From: Halichondria panicea | Taxonomy: Eukaryota; Porifera; Demospongiae; Suberitida; Halichondriidae | Length of the DNA stretch: 64,000 nucleotides | Direction: 5' to 3' | Assembly (NCBI RefSeq): GCF_963675165.1 | Contig: NC_087390.1 | Coordinates: forward strand, 5,197,250-5,261,249 | Shown: positions 1-12,500 of the stretch, in pieces | Layout of the letters: each line of letters starts with the position of its first letter | How positions within the stretch are numbered: the first letter of the stretch is position 1 | Notes under the pieces: model-generated | The model's input: the letters and a program-made list of their open reading frames with translations, nothing else | Told to the model about the DNA's origin: nothing | The model's database searches: none | Translations under genes and position numbers: made by a program

Positions 1-80
1 GGTATGAACCACTTGGTTATAACAAGGGAGGTATGAACCACTTGAAACAAGTACCACACCACACACCACTGTCCTCTCAC

Positions 81-3000
81 CTCCTGAAGTTGGACACAGT
101 TTCCACCGAGCTCTGATAGAGTCAGAGAGGGCCACACCGGGTTGTCCGCCAATGCCTGGAGGAAATAATCACACACATAAATTATACTATCAATTACAAA
201 TGTGTGTACGTATAGCGCAACTTTTTGGGAGTTATATTAATATCACAATGACATTATAAGTTGTGATATGCCTACACTCAAGTTGGGAGCATTCTCAAAG
301 ACGCTATTCTTATCATAATAATGAGACATGTACAGTGAAGCCTAACAATAGATGGCCACAGGCCGGACAGACGAACACAAACAAGTCTGTCAACAAGCTT
401 CCTCTCTCGTCTCTATTGACTACTATCAGTCACGGATCAGGGCGTGGGTCATTCACCCAGGTTTCTTGGTTGGGGAATGGGCACACTCAATACGGCTTCT
501 TCCTTCCACAAAATACTTCTAGGAAATCAATGCTTTTAGTGGTTGCCTTCAGATGAACTAGTGCTTAGCTACAAAACGAGTTCAATTCATATACAAAATC
601 TGTGCGTACTTGCACATGTGTACATGTATATCCATGGTAATGAAAGGGCTTGTATTGTCTACATGTAACCAAGCAGAATGATATAATTAATTGAGAAAAA
701 AGCATTCAAAAGTTAACTGGACTACACTGTATGTAGGCTGTGATTACACAAACATACAAAATATCAACATGCCACCGATTAGTTAGAGCAACAATAAAAT
801 TCCTATACAGTAGTGTACCTCCCACACACGCCCACGCACCTACTCCCACACACGCACGTACACACTCCCACACACGCGCACACACAGAAACCCTCCATCA
901 GGAAGTGGGTCATACCAGCTACGAGATCAACAGCCCGTGGAGAGGGGCTTCTCTGGGTGTTAGCTAACCATACTCTGTCACACAAAGAGGAGGGAGTCAT
1001 CTTCAAATTAACCACACTCTTTTGAGGACCTGGCAGACGGACAAGTCCAACCAACACTAGTAAGAGCTCGGAAAATTTATTTGAAAGATATTATTATGGC
1101 AGGCATCCAAGTAAAGAAGTAAACACAAACGAAGGCATGAAAGTGTTCCACATTAGTGTGAGCTAAGTAGGTCAGTGACGTTTAGCCTGGAAAGAATTAA
1201 ACTACTCGTGTCTTATATTTATTATTAATAAGTTACACATACACACACTAACTTGGACAATACAGATATGACATTTCTTGGCTGGACAATACTTTACGAT
1301 ACTATTTAGACTGTTGCAAAGGTGATAGGTTTTATAGATATGACTCCAATAATGGTGCATTAGATAAATAGTCAACACAAAGATTTTCTCACTCTAATTA
1401 AACTAACCGGAAAATTTAGGGGAAGAAAAGCAGTGGGAGCAAATTGAATGACAGTAATGACATATCCCCCGAAGCTTATAATTCTTATTTTATGGGTACG
1501 ATACTAAACTTGGAACCTGGCCAACGACAACACGGAACATGCATGTACACATGCATGCGGGTGATTGTACGGACTCTTGCGGTGATGATTAAACAAGAAC
1601 TTGGCTGCCCCAAATTTATTGTTTACTACAAATTAAAGCGATAATCTTACACTAGCAGATGCGCTTACTTCTACTTCCAAAACTGAATATCAGAGGACGC
1701 CATTAATAACGAGACAGAGATCTTGGAAGGGATGTTTATTTATTACAGATTGTCTGAAGTGGGCAGGAGAGTATTTAATAGGAAGGAGGCTACCACAAGA
1801 GATGACACACAAGCCATTCAAATAATTATTAAAGTCAATTTTAAATATTAAACACACGGATTTCGAATGGGAGACTCTTTCGAATTTCGAGTTTTTTTAC
1901 GGTTGCAAACGAACGACTCGCAAAGGAGAGAGCATGAGCATGCTATAAACGCAGTCAAGCAGGCTCGTACAGTGTCATCCGCAATTAGACATAATTCACA
2001 CAAGTAGAGTTGGAATGAGTTCTACTTAATTAGTTATTAGTCTTGAGCATATTTCAATCATTGCGAGCGTAAATACAAGCAGACAAAACAATCATTATCT
2101 TCAATCACTTGAACGTATTATTCTAACTATACATTGTCCGGTCAACTCTGGATTGTATAGACTACATCACTACAATAGCCTCTCAATTTGCATGTGACTT
2201 TTGCGCTAGTCTAGATACCGTGAGTGCCATACAGGATGTCCTAGCTGTCAGCTGTACCACAAGCAGACAGATTGTGGTGATGGGTCAGTGATGTGACTGA
2301 GACTAGTGATTCACACAATTCCTTGGGACTAGTGAACACAAAGCATCTTTGTTATACGTATGAATGGAAGGTAAAATAGTTAAAGCTATGATTGTCTATA
2401 GCAAGAAACAAATCAACTGCTCTAGTGTAGTAGATTACTAGTTTGTAGTTTACTAGTATAATACTAGTATAATGGTTATAACAAGGGCAAATATTTACAA
2501 GAGTGGTGACTATACAAGGACTTGCTAACTGCATGTACCAATAGTAGAATCCCTCCTCGACCACTCCTTAAGAAAGGCTACAGCTGTGATATTAATACCA
2601 GCCACCCCAGGTCCCAAATGAACACTGTGTGTGCAAAACAACCTCTCAATAGGCCACCTCTATAATTATGGCGGCCAAAATTTTGTTTCCCAAAGTGTAA
2701 AGTGTTCCACTGTACCAAATGGGATGTAGGGAAGTATACTAAATTAACCACTTTGTCATTATCCACTTGAGAAGTGTAGTAAACAAAATGACAGAACAGA
2801 TGTGGTGAGTGTCCTGGTGACCAACAAAGCAGCCACTACAGATAACCCCACCACACAGCCATAACATGGCAGTGAGGTGATTCCAAGATGGCACTAAACA
2901 GATGGTCATGAGAGAAAGAGATGCAAACATGTACATGCTTACTAGAGATTCAATGTGGTATAGACATTCATTTTACAAAAAGATAAAAGCAAGCGAGTTC

Positions 3001-4988
3001 TCTAGCATCAAAACCATACTAAAAAAAGCCTAGCATTTTGGTGGAATCAACTATATTGTTACCAAAGGTTGTGTTCTTGCACATGTGTTTAAATGCTATT
3101 TACACATCCGGCTTCCTCCATACAACACGACAGGATCATCCATTAACACTGTGTGAACGAAACCCCAGCTGGCTTGTTCGAGCCGACTCGACAATACATA
3201 TCGATCACGGTCAAACACAAGCAAGAAACTGAAATCCCACAAACACTAACCACCGCTTCCCTTCCCAGAAGACTGGTAGTAAATAACAGTATGTGAGTGG
3301 GTGTACGGGTGGCATTGTGTGGGTGTATGGATAGGACACACCTATAAGCTGGACAAGGGAAGTGAGTGGGTGTACTGGCTCTAAGAGGAACAACGAGTGG
3401 AAGTAAGGGTGGTATTGAGTGGGCGTAATGGTGACCCCACCTTGAGTCTGGGGTTGAACAATGGAGGGCAGTGTACTGGGAGAGGTAGAGGTACTATTGT
3501 TGTCGAGGCATTGCTAACCAGTTTAGTATTGTGGAATAAACAACCACACATTTGAGTTAGTGGAGGAGTCAACTTAAGCCACTTAATTCACTGTACAGGA
3601 AAACCTGTATAAGGTAAGCTATACAGAACATAAGCAACTGCAGAGTGACCACTAACCTAGTATGCAGGGAAATTGCTCTAAAGTGAGCTGCACAACGCGA
3701 CAAGTACAAGCAACAGTGTCTGGTTATTATTGTACACAGGGAAACATGCTCTCCAAGATGGTTGCGTGTGTGTGTACTGACAGTAGGCTATTAGTGAGAA
3801 GGTCTATTCAGGTCTGTTTAATGGTTGCTATGAGAGATGCAACCACACTGTATTCAAGCAACTTTAGCACTTAAAATATTCACACTGTTCTAGACAACAA
3901 TCAATTGGCTATTCCTCGCATAATGGTTACTATAATTATTGGTCCAAAACCAAAAGTGCACTTAGATCAATTTTCTAAGTTAATACGGTCACTAATGAGA
4001 TTTTAAAGTGCTAGGGAAATTACGGAATGGGCTCAGCCAGAAACAATTCATAAACTTAGACCTAAGTCAAAACATAAATACATTCATAGAGACTGGGTTA
4101 GAGTTAGACAACTGTGAATTATTATAGTGAGGTTACTGAGAAACATACACTAAGTTACGAGACAAGAAGTCGATCAGTCTAACCACAATAAGACTATCAG
4201 CACTTCCAATCAGCTAACAGTTTCAAAAATTGAGAAGACCTAGGAACAAAGCAAAAGGGAATTGAATTAAGTGTTGGGAATTTCTGGGGCTGGTGCACTT
4301 GGAAGAGTTGATCAGGCAGCTTATCTCGGGTAGAGACTAATGTTTAGACTTAAGAACGTTACAACTCTAAGACTTTGAGATACACGGTTGGAAATATACA
4401 CACGAGAAAGTAATCTGGACGCAAACCCTTCAAAAATCACAGAATTAGAACCAGCTCAGAATCGCGTTATAGAAACGAATGAAATTTGATACCACCATAT
4501 CTGAGCTCAATCAGCTGTTCTATTATAATACAGTGTGTGCAAGGATAACTCACGTCACTCAGTCTCCCATGCTGGACCTACAGAAAGAGGAAAGAAGCAA
4601 ACTATAGTATTATTAGTTCAGGATAACTTTTTAATAGCCTTGTATAATTATTAATAAGCTCTGACAATCTTGGTTGTATGCATACACACTGAAATGCAAG
4701 CAGGACCCTTGCTGCATATTAAAAGCAAGCCCATATAATTAATGCTCAGCTAAAATTAACATGTGCTTGTGCTAATACCATAAATACAGATGTAAACAAT
4801 AATTATGCGGCCCTCACCCTGTCAACGCAAGCAAGATGACACTTTGCAAAAGCCACAGCATCTTCTTCACTCTCAAATAGCTGAGATAAGCTTGGAGCTG
4901 ATGGAGCTGTGCACATCTCTTGCACCACACAGCAATTACAACTTCTGTGGAGCAGCAGCACAATGGCCAGCAGTAGAAGCAGCTTCAT
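81..4988 (-). CDS. Gene A: 5' part of an RTK-family paralogue (partial, runs off left edge)
   Basis: Two exons are supported on the minus strand. Exon 1 is 4988-4818 (57 codons, phase 0): it starts MKLLLLLAIVLLLH, a signal peptide, followed by a short Cys-containing module ending KCHLACVDR before a GTGAGG donor. Two in-frame ATGs lie upstream (5033, 5003); 4988 gives the best signal peptide. A later exon at 155-81 (25 codons, phase 0) reads ALADNPVWPSLTLSELGG, NCVQLQE, with a pyrimidine-rich acceptor and a GTGAGA donor. It is clearly homologous to the exons at 8282-8356 (gene B) and 62854-62780 (gene D). Exon 1 resembles the first module of genes B and C. The intervening 4.6 kb may hold further small exons that I could not identify. 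The rest of the gene, including any FN3, TM or kinase part, is outside the window, so whether it is a true kinase is unknown. Confidence 0.72.
156..4817. other. Presumed intron(s) of gene A; low-complexity stretches only
   Basis: No convincing exon was found between the two gene A exons. The stretch contains AC-rich low-complexity sequence near 820-890 and degenerate GTGAGTGGGTGTA-like short repeats near 3295-3440. Small open frames here show no family resemblance and no consistent splice borders. Confidence 0.4.
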
Positions 4989-5764
4989 TTGGAGAAGATA
5001 CATTTGCAGTCTACTCTTCTTGCATGCAGACACAGATTGGAGAAGTCAGTCTGATCAGCTAGGATCTAGCAGATTTAGCAAGAGTATAGTAGATAATAGA
5101 GCTCTAGCTGCTGCTGCACAGATTACAAGTCCTTTGTGGTATTGTGGACAATTATAACCGGAAATGCACATCGCCAAGCCACAACCACCGAGTTCATAAG
5201 TAGACAAGGTATGTACTGCATCAGGCCGGATGTCCGAGTTTTGTTGGATATGGGACTTCTCTGGTCTTGAGAATAGAGATAACGTCTTCACGTCCAGGTA
5301 GAGATGCATTTTAGCTATCTAAAATTCGTTAGCAGTCAAAGCAGTTAGCTTTTTGTAGTCGCAAACTCTTGTCAATTACTGAATGCCATGTGGCTGTGTA
5401 CTGCACATGCGCAATAGCCTAATCGTCTCCTCAGCCCCACCCCCTTTCCTTTTGCAATGAGAATTACTGAGTCATGTTATAATTATGGCCATACATAATA
5501 CTTACAGCCTTGGCCTCACTGGGGTGAGTTGGTAGTGTAGGAATTATCAATACAGAGACAAAAAATGTGTGTTATGTGGTCATGACTTATCATCTGCAAC
5601 TATTAAATTAATTCCTATTCACAAACTGGGCTGTCAATTTCTTCTGAGCGTAGATAATTGTTTATTTTATGTGCTACTGTGCAAAGTAAATTCCTCGTCC
5701 ATAAGCGGGTATATGCAATGACACTGAGTTGTAGTCAGGTTATATTTATAATTGGCCTGCATGA

Positions 5765-5987
5765 CAGTGGCAGATTTATAGGAGGGGGTTCTTTGGGTTC
5801 AATTGAACCCCCTCTCAGACAGAAGTGAGTGGGAGGCTTAAGCAACTAGTTAGTAAGTTGTTCCAGCTTTCACATACACTTATCACTTACCTGTAGTTCC
5901 TGTAATCCCTGCTAAGCTTTATTTATGCAAAAATTCACGCTGCGCAGGCTGTATTGCTCTAGAATCCCCCCTTTAGATCTGCCACTG
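5765..5987. mobile_element. hAT-like MITE, 223 bp
   Basis: The element has terminal inverted repeats CAGTGGCAGAT and ATCTGCCACTG. It is flanked on both sides by CATGA (5760-5764 and 5988-5992), consistent with a target-site duplication of at least 5 bp. The inside shows G-rich then C-rich arms (AGGAGGGGG, CCCCCC) typical of the CAGTGGC-type non-autonomous hAT elements of marine invertebrates. No coding capacity. Confidence 0.75.
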
Positions 5988-6229
5988 CATGATATAATCT
6001 TATTTTCTCGTCTATAAAATTACTATATTTATTCAGGTTGACAGCCCCAATTCTTTTATTAAAATGGGAAAGGCGTTTACTAAGTATTAACCGCTCAAAT
6101 AAATGGCATTATTATTAAAACTTTTATTTGGACCCATGCATATATCTCATAATTGGGCGGTTTTCACAGACCTATATAATTATTATAGTTGGTCTCGAAC
6201 TTGAAAGCATCTATTGCTAGTATTATGAA

Positions 6230-6267
6230 GCTGATGCCGTGATCTTTATAAAGATCACGGCATTAGC
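6230..6267. repeat. Near-perfect palindrome upstream of gene B
   Basis: Two 15-base arms, ATGCCGTGATCTTTA and its exact complement, abut at 6234-6263 with no spacer. The symmetry extends outward as AGCTG against TAGCT with one mismatch. It lies about 330 bases before the gene B start codon. Confidence 0.75.
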
Positions 6268-6492
6268 TAAGTTTGTTCTATCTTATCAGCCGGAACTGTT
6301 TCTATTTTTCAAGCCGACCACAACGTTTTCAGTCACTGTTTGGTGTGTGCATACGGTGGATGCTTATAGATGAATGCTAAGGTGGGGTTTGTGGCGTGTG
6401 TGTTTGCTATGTACTCCCACTCATTCACTTCCCGTGGGTAGCTTCGCAGCCAAGCCTGAGTGGGTGTTGTGGTCACTCAATTTTACCACAAA

Positions 6493-6499
6493 TATAAAT
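6493..6499 (+). promoter_or_regulatory. Possible TATA box of gene B
   Basis: TATAAAT lies about 100 bases upstream of the gene B ATG, which leaves room for a short 5' UTR. This rests only on motif and position. Confidence 0.35.
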
Positions 6500-6594
6500 C
6501 TGTCTGCTCAGATCTGCACTCTCAGTCTCAGCTTGTCAGCCCAGTAGTTTACAAGAAAAGCAAGCAGTTAGAGTGTTGAGAAATTGCAAGAAGT

Positions 6595-9500
6595 ATGAAT
6601 AAGCTCTCACTTATCTCTCTGCTAATGCTGCAGGCTTTATTGCAAGTCTCAGTGGGACAAGAAGCTGCAGTTTGCAGTGTGCAGCCACAGTGCATTGTGC
6701 CCCAGCCAGCTGCTCAGTTGAGAGAAACTAACTTGGATGATGTTGTCAGAGATGTGCAGTGCGAAATGGGATGCATTGAAGAGGTAGGTTTCTGCTAAGT
6801 ATTTTAGTCTCAAAAATGTTATATCTGGCAAACTGACATGTTAAAATGAAAGAAAGAATGTCCTGTTAATGCTTGTGCCATATTTAAAATCTACATTGGG
6901 GGTCCAAGAAACAGCGCTAAGCCAGTACAGACTACGTTTTCCTACAGCTTGAGCGCAAGTAGAGTACTTAATATGTAATCTTTTCTCTCTCCCACGCACA
7001 CACAAAACCACCTCCACTTGACAACCTACCTCACTCCTGGACATGGCGTCAACAATTCAGCATGGTGTTACTCTACCCGTAAGTGTGGCATGTGTTTCCA
7101 TGTTGTGGTCTGTTTTCTCATACCACAATAATTTTTATAGGTCTATCATAATTATTAGCTCATTGTGGTTAACGGGATCCCTTTTTATGCGTAAAGAGAT
7201 TATACACTGTAGTCTATAAATCTGGCTATTGCCTAATACCATGCAATATCTGCTCCAATATTATTGGTCTGTTTTCCCGGAGCCTGTCACATATGTGTCC
7301 TATTTTGGCCCTTAGACTTTTAGCTAGCCGGCCTACAGTTATATACTGCTTGTGTGTATTACATAATTTATAGCTGATTTCTTATTCACTATAATTATAT
7401 GGTACACCTAAACACTTGAGTACCAAATTGGGAGATTTCATTACCTTTCAACATGTTTGGCTTTTGTCCTTATGATAGGTTGACAATGTTTACGTCTTTA
7501 TGTGTTTCAAGTGGTTTTAGAGCAATCCATTGTTTACATCGTGAGCTTATTTGTGTTTAGTTGGTGCTTCCACATTAGTCTATAGAGCTGTCTGTGTGAA
7601 AATCTACAAGTCAGAAGTCTATATAGGTATAATTATTATTATGACTTGGGTAAGTTTATTATTAATTATAAGCATGTGCTAGAAAGGAAATACATGCATG
7701 CAATTACAGATTAATTTATTGCATGTTTGCGGCCAGATTTTAACTTTGCTTTATTGCTCATACGTAGATTTGTGTTTGCTTTGTGTGATACTAGGGCTGA
7801 CAATAGCTATGGATACATTAAAACCCACTTCCAGCTTGCTACAATGGTAATCTCATTTTGTGGTGTGTGTCCTGCTATATAGACAAGTGTGAGTGTTGAT
7901 GAGATTATAATGCTACACTTGGCAACGGTCTTTTGAAGCCTTGTAATGTCTCAAAGCAACTCTTAGCTAACACGGAAACGACCTAGTTTCCAAGAGATCT
8001 AAGTGCCCTGCACTTTGTCGTGTAATAGCCTGCATCATATATGTAGGTGAACGTTATTTTACCCTCTACACAACCCCTAAGCCCTACATGCATAGTTATT
8101 ATTATACTGTATTGCAATCGCTACAAGTACTTCTAAAATTTTAGGCTTGATTTTGTTGATAGTAGAAAGATCCATTACTTCAATAGCAACCAGCTAACTC
8201 TGCATTCAGTGCATTGGGCTACAGAGCTATGTACCTACCTAAGTGATTATAACTTAAATGCCTTCATGATTTTTTCCTTAGCCTGTGAACAAAGACTCTC
8301 CCTGGCCTAGTCTGGATTTTGATGCTCTGAAAACTGACTGTCCTCTGTACCAGAAGGTCAGTACACATCACTAAGTGGCCATTATTTTTATTAAAATTCT
8401 CTCCACTGCAACTAATGCATGTGTGCATGCTCTGTATGCATGCATGCATGGGTGTCTAGCTGAAGTAACTACATACTAAAATCTTGAGTTATAGCAAACT
8501 TTCAGCATCCCATTTTTTACTCTTGTTCATGCATGCAGATGTATGAATGCAAGATGGGCTGCAAGAGTCACTACGAAACACCCACCCTCACTGTGAACAG
8601 GTGCAGGGATTACTGCGTAAGTATCCCTTGTAGTTTGTACATGCACGTAGTTTAAATTTTAAATGAGAGCTATACAAGAAATTTCTCTTTCTCATAGTTT
8701 TCTGAATGTGAAAATGATGCCTGTAATGGACGACCATGCACCAACATGCCATGTGGAAGAATGTGTGTAAGTTTTCCCCGCTATAGTTGTTAAGTAGGCC
8801 TTTCAAAATCACTGCATTGTTGATGTTTTTGCTTTTAGTAGAAGAAGCACTGAATTTACTTTTTTTCTGCAGAGAAAGACTTTTTGCAGATTCGGATGCA
8901 TGATGTCCGATTTCTTGAATGGTTTAAACAAGAGTGAGTTCATCATTTCTATAAACTTTTCGTGTTTGTGTTAAACTAAAATGGAGTGGTTAAAGTTTAA
9001 TTTTCATTTGTTAAACTAACTAATCTTATCCTGCGTAAACTTTCAGAATGGTCAGACCTACATGTACATACTATTATATAGGATACCAATGCTGTCTGCT
9101 ATAATGATAATTTGTTTTGGTTCGCTTTGTTTTGTTAGCCCTTGAAACAACTAATTATACGCCCACAAAAGTTTTGCTTTCGTAAATCACTTCATTGTCT
9201 ATCACGAGAGTGCATATAGTTTCCATGTATGTCGTATTTGCCACTTAGCCCTTCAGTGATTTTTTGCACCCATTAAAGCTACCGATAAGTAAAACAATTA
9301 ACTAGGTGATATACATCTGTGAAGTTTGATAGCGATAGAGGGCACGGTGATTTGCACTTGCACCAGTCAAAGCTTGTGTATCATGCATATAACTACCTGA
9401 GTCAGTGAACAACCTCTCTATATATCTTTCATACATTCCCATGAACATTTCAGGGGGCCTTTATAGACACACAGTTGACTTTGCATATATTCCAACGTCC

Positions 9501-12500
9501 TGAAAGATTCTATACAAAGCTAGTTGGCTCTTACGTATATTTATGGGCTAGATTTGGCTATAAGTTGTTAAATAGTTAGTAAAGAGAATTATTGCAAATC
9601 CTTTGATGCAGTTCACTCACCTCCTCTCAGCTCACCACGCCCACCTGCTCCTCTCCTCACCTCCCGTCGTCACTGAGACCACATCCACTAACAGCACACA
9701 GAGACGTCTCTACAGCGTCCATCCTTCACTCAACTCTTCATCATCTCCTACCGAGGAACTGCCAAATGTCGCCTTTGTTATTAAGATGTCTTCTGGCAAG
9801 AATCTTGTTAGCTATATCTGGCAGGCAAGTTCTACTATGAAGCCAGTGTGCTGTACACGTATAACATAATTCATTGCTGATCAAACTAGCTTTGCACTAT
9901 ATATCTGTTTGTCTAGTATACTTAGCCTGTCTTTGTTCACTAACTAGATCTAAGCTACATCGTTATTATAGCTTGTCAATAAGCTGTAGCTACTCTGTAC
10001 TGCATCAAGTCTCTTATATACTGAACTTCATCCGGGACTGGCACATAATTATATAGATTCAAGTTCAAGTGGTTTCAATTAGGAGACGTTTGCGAAATGC
10101 ATGTAGGGGTATTTACTCCACGGTTGCATCACGACCCACTCGTGTGTGGGACTTTGGTCCGTAGTTTCCTGATAGAGTATAAATTCCCTGCACTTTCATC
10201 ATTCATAAACTTTCTTATTAACATGCATATGGCAATTAAAATGTTGTCGCATGAGGTAAGTGTAACTGCATGCAGTACAGGAACAATTTTCTTACAATAG
10301 TTGTAGGGATTCTTATTCGGACCATTTATAGTAATGGATGCCCTCTTGCCTTTGTTCGGAGTTTCCCTGGATGTGCATGTCCTTGTGACTTGCAATACAG
10401 CACATGCATGCTCAAGCAAGCCACTCATATACCGGTAGTTATTTTGCACTAGCAAGCCATTACATATTTCGGCACTGTACATACCAGATTGCACAAGTCA
10501 TCTTAAAGAGACATTAGAAAGTGAAAATGCTATTACATCAATACCATGCAATGCTACACCTTGCAAGGATATATGCAGACCTAGATTTCATGGTCCTTTT
10601 TAATTGTAGTCTGCTGCATGCATGTTGTGTATTAAGAGCATGCATGCAAGGGATCCTGAAAATCCCACTACTGTACCTTTGTTTGTCTTGCACAGAGGAA
10701 CCTGTCGGCTCTAGTGGACCTATCAGCGTTTGCATGTCAGAGGGTTTCTCTCTCCTACAGTGCAGTCTCCACTCACACTCCTCTAGACCGACTCTCCGAT
10801 CTCCCGTTCTCACCAGAGACAACTGTCTGTGTGCCAGGACGTAAGTGAAAGCGTACAACTATTATTTCTAACTCTGATATCCTAGATGCTCGAGTAGCTA
10901 TAGCTGGTCTAGGTAAGTATTATTTTGTGCGCTTCTAAAGAAGATAAATCAGAACAAAATGTCCAATAATTGAGTAAGGAAGTGAATACAACCTTAGGAC
11001 GATGTATCTTCAGGGCTAATAGCTATAGCACTATGCAATACAGAAACAAGCATGCATGTTGTCACATGGAGAGTGATTTCATTATTACTGTACATAGCAT
11101 TATGGTTACAGAGGAAAGAAGCCTTGTAGATGTTGTACACAGTCGGTCATGCAAGTGCTAGCCAGCAATTCCCCCACCCTGTCAGTTTCAACAATAGCAC
11201 AGATTAGCTTGTGATTTCAATGCTATTTGGTAGACACACACGTTAGGTATTAAGTGTTTAATAGCAATCACTAAATCCAAGCCAATAGATTAATTAATAC
11301 GAATATGTAGGTTCAAAGGTGTCTGCATGCATGTCCTCATCAATATCCCAACCAATTTCAATGTGCTTATTACAACAACGTTTTTTTGTTTCACAGTGGG
11401 TGGTCGTCCTGGTAAAGTCCCTGAGGGCAGTGTGTCTGTGGGTTACACGGAGGATTTGAGAAGAGACTTCTTTGGCTATGCAGTTGCCAACGTCAGCTGG
11501 AGCAAGCCACAAGAAGGTCCTTAGAACATCTGATTTACGTACAGCGAAACCCTAAAATTTGGATTGCCCGAAATACGGAATCTCATAATTATAAGTTGCC
11601 TAGGCGCATACATACGAATTTAATCACAACTCTTGAAATGAATTATAGGCCTCAATAATTTCCTCACAAACCCAATTTCTACCTGTTACACAAAGTAATG
11701 TTTCTAATTGTCTGGAAATGCACTGAAGTATAATAGCTCAAATGCAAACAAGAGAGTTGTTGATTTGTCTAGTTTTCCTTGTGTTAGAATGCAAACAAGT
11801 GCATATGGCGATTCGTTGCTTCAACAATTGAAAACTATTTTACTTCCCCCGTGCAGGTTCTGAGTATGTGACTTCTTATACTCTAAGAATTCACCCGGAT
11901 AGAGAAAGCTGCGGAGGAGAGAGTGTGGTCTACAATTACAAGAATATTGACAAGGTAGTTTTATAATACGTACAAATATGTTGCTATAGTATCGTCGCTC
12001 AATTGTAACATACCATTCTTAGCCTTAGCATTTCTAGTACTCGTACACGCAACAGACTCAGTCTGCACATTATATTATAATGCCTTAGGGCAATGTACTC
12101 AATTTGCATGGCTGCAATATAATTTAACTGCATTTCACTTCATTTGTTCGAAAACTCAGGAGGTGACGAGGTTCACAGTTGAAGCGAAGGAGCCGACAGG
12201 TCTACTCAAATTTGGCTGCCATTATATTTTCGAGGTGACAACATTTTCCGTTTCCTGTCAACAATCTAGGATCTCAACCTTCAACTATGCAATTATTTTA
12301 ACTGGTCTGATCACTTTTTTCTCTATAGGTGATTGCTTTGCCTCCACCGGAAGTGATCGGGACTTACCTCAACTCACTGGTGTCAGGTAAAAGTTGCATA
12401 GTATGCTTATTTAAAACAGAAGACTGTGTAATTTTTCTCAAAATCAAGGCCTATTTTTGACTGAACTAGAAGATGCACTCATTAGCGTTACTGTACTCTG

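Larger units (their letters stand above)
4989..6594. other. Divergent intergenic region between genes A and B
   Basis: Genes A (minus) and B (plus) start on either side of this 1.6 kb stretch, so it should contain both promoters. It also holds a hAT-like MITE (5765-5987) and a near-perfect palindrome (6230-6267), listed separately. A TATAAAT lies at 6493-6499, about 100 bases before the gene B start codon. Confidence 0.5.

Noticed and set aside
803-1057. Minus-strand frame in the AC-rich region as a gene A exon
   Set aside because: The start is low-complexity CA repeat, and no splice pair gives a segment resembling any exon of B, C or D.
3211-3572. Overlapping minus-strand frames near 3.2-3.6 kb
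   Set aside because: Composition follows short GAGTGGGTGTA-type repeats; no domain signal or splice support.
10129-10494. 121-codon minus-strand frame inside a gene B intron
   Set aside because: No known domain, low-information composition, and it is antisense within a well-defined intron.
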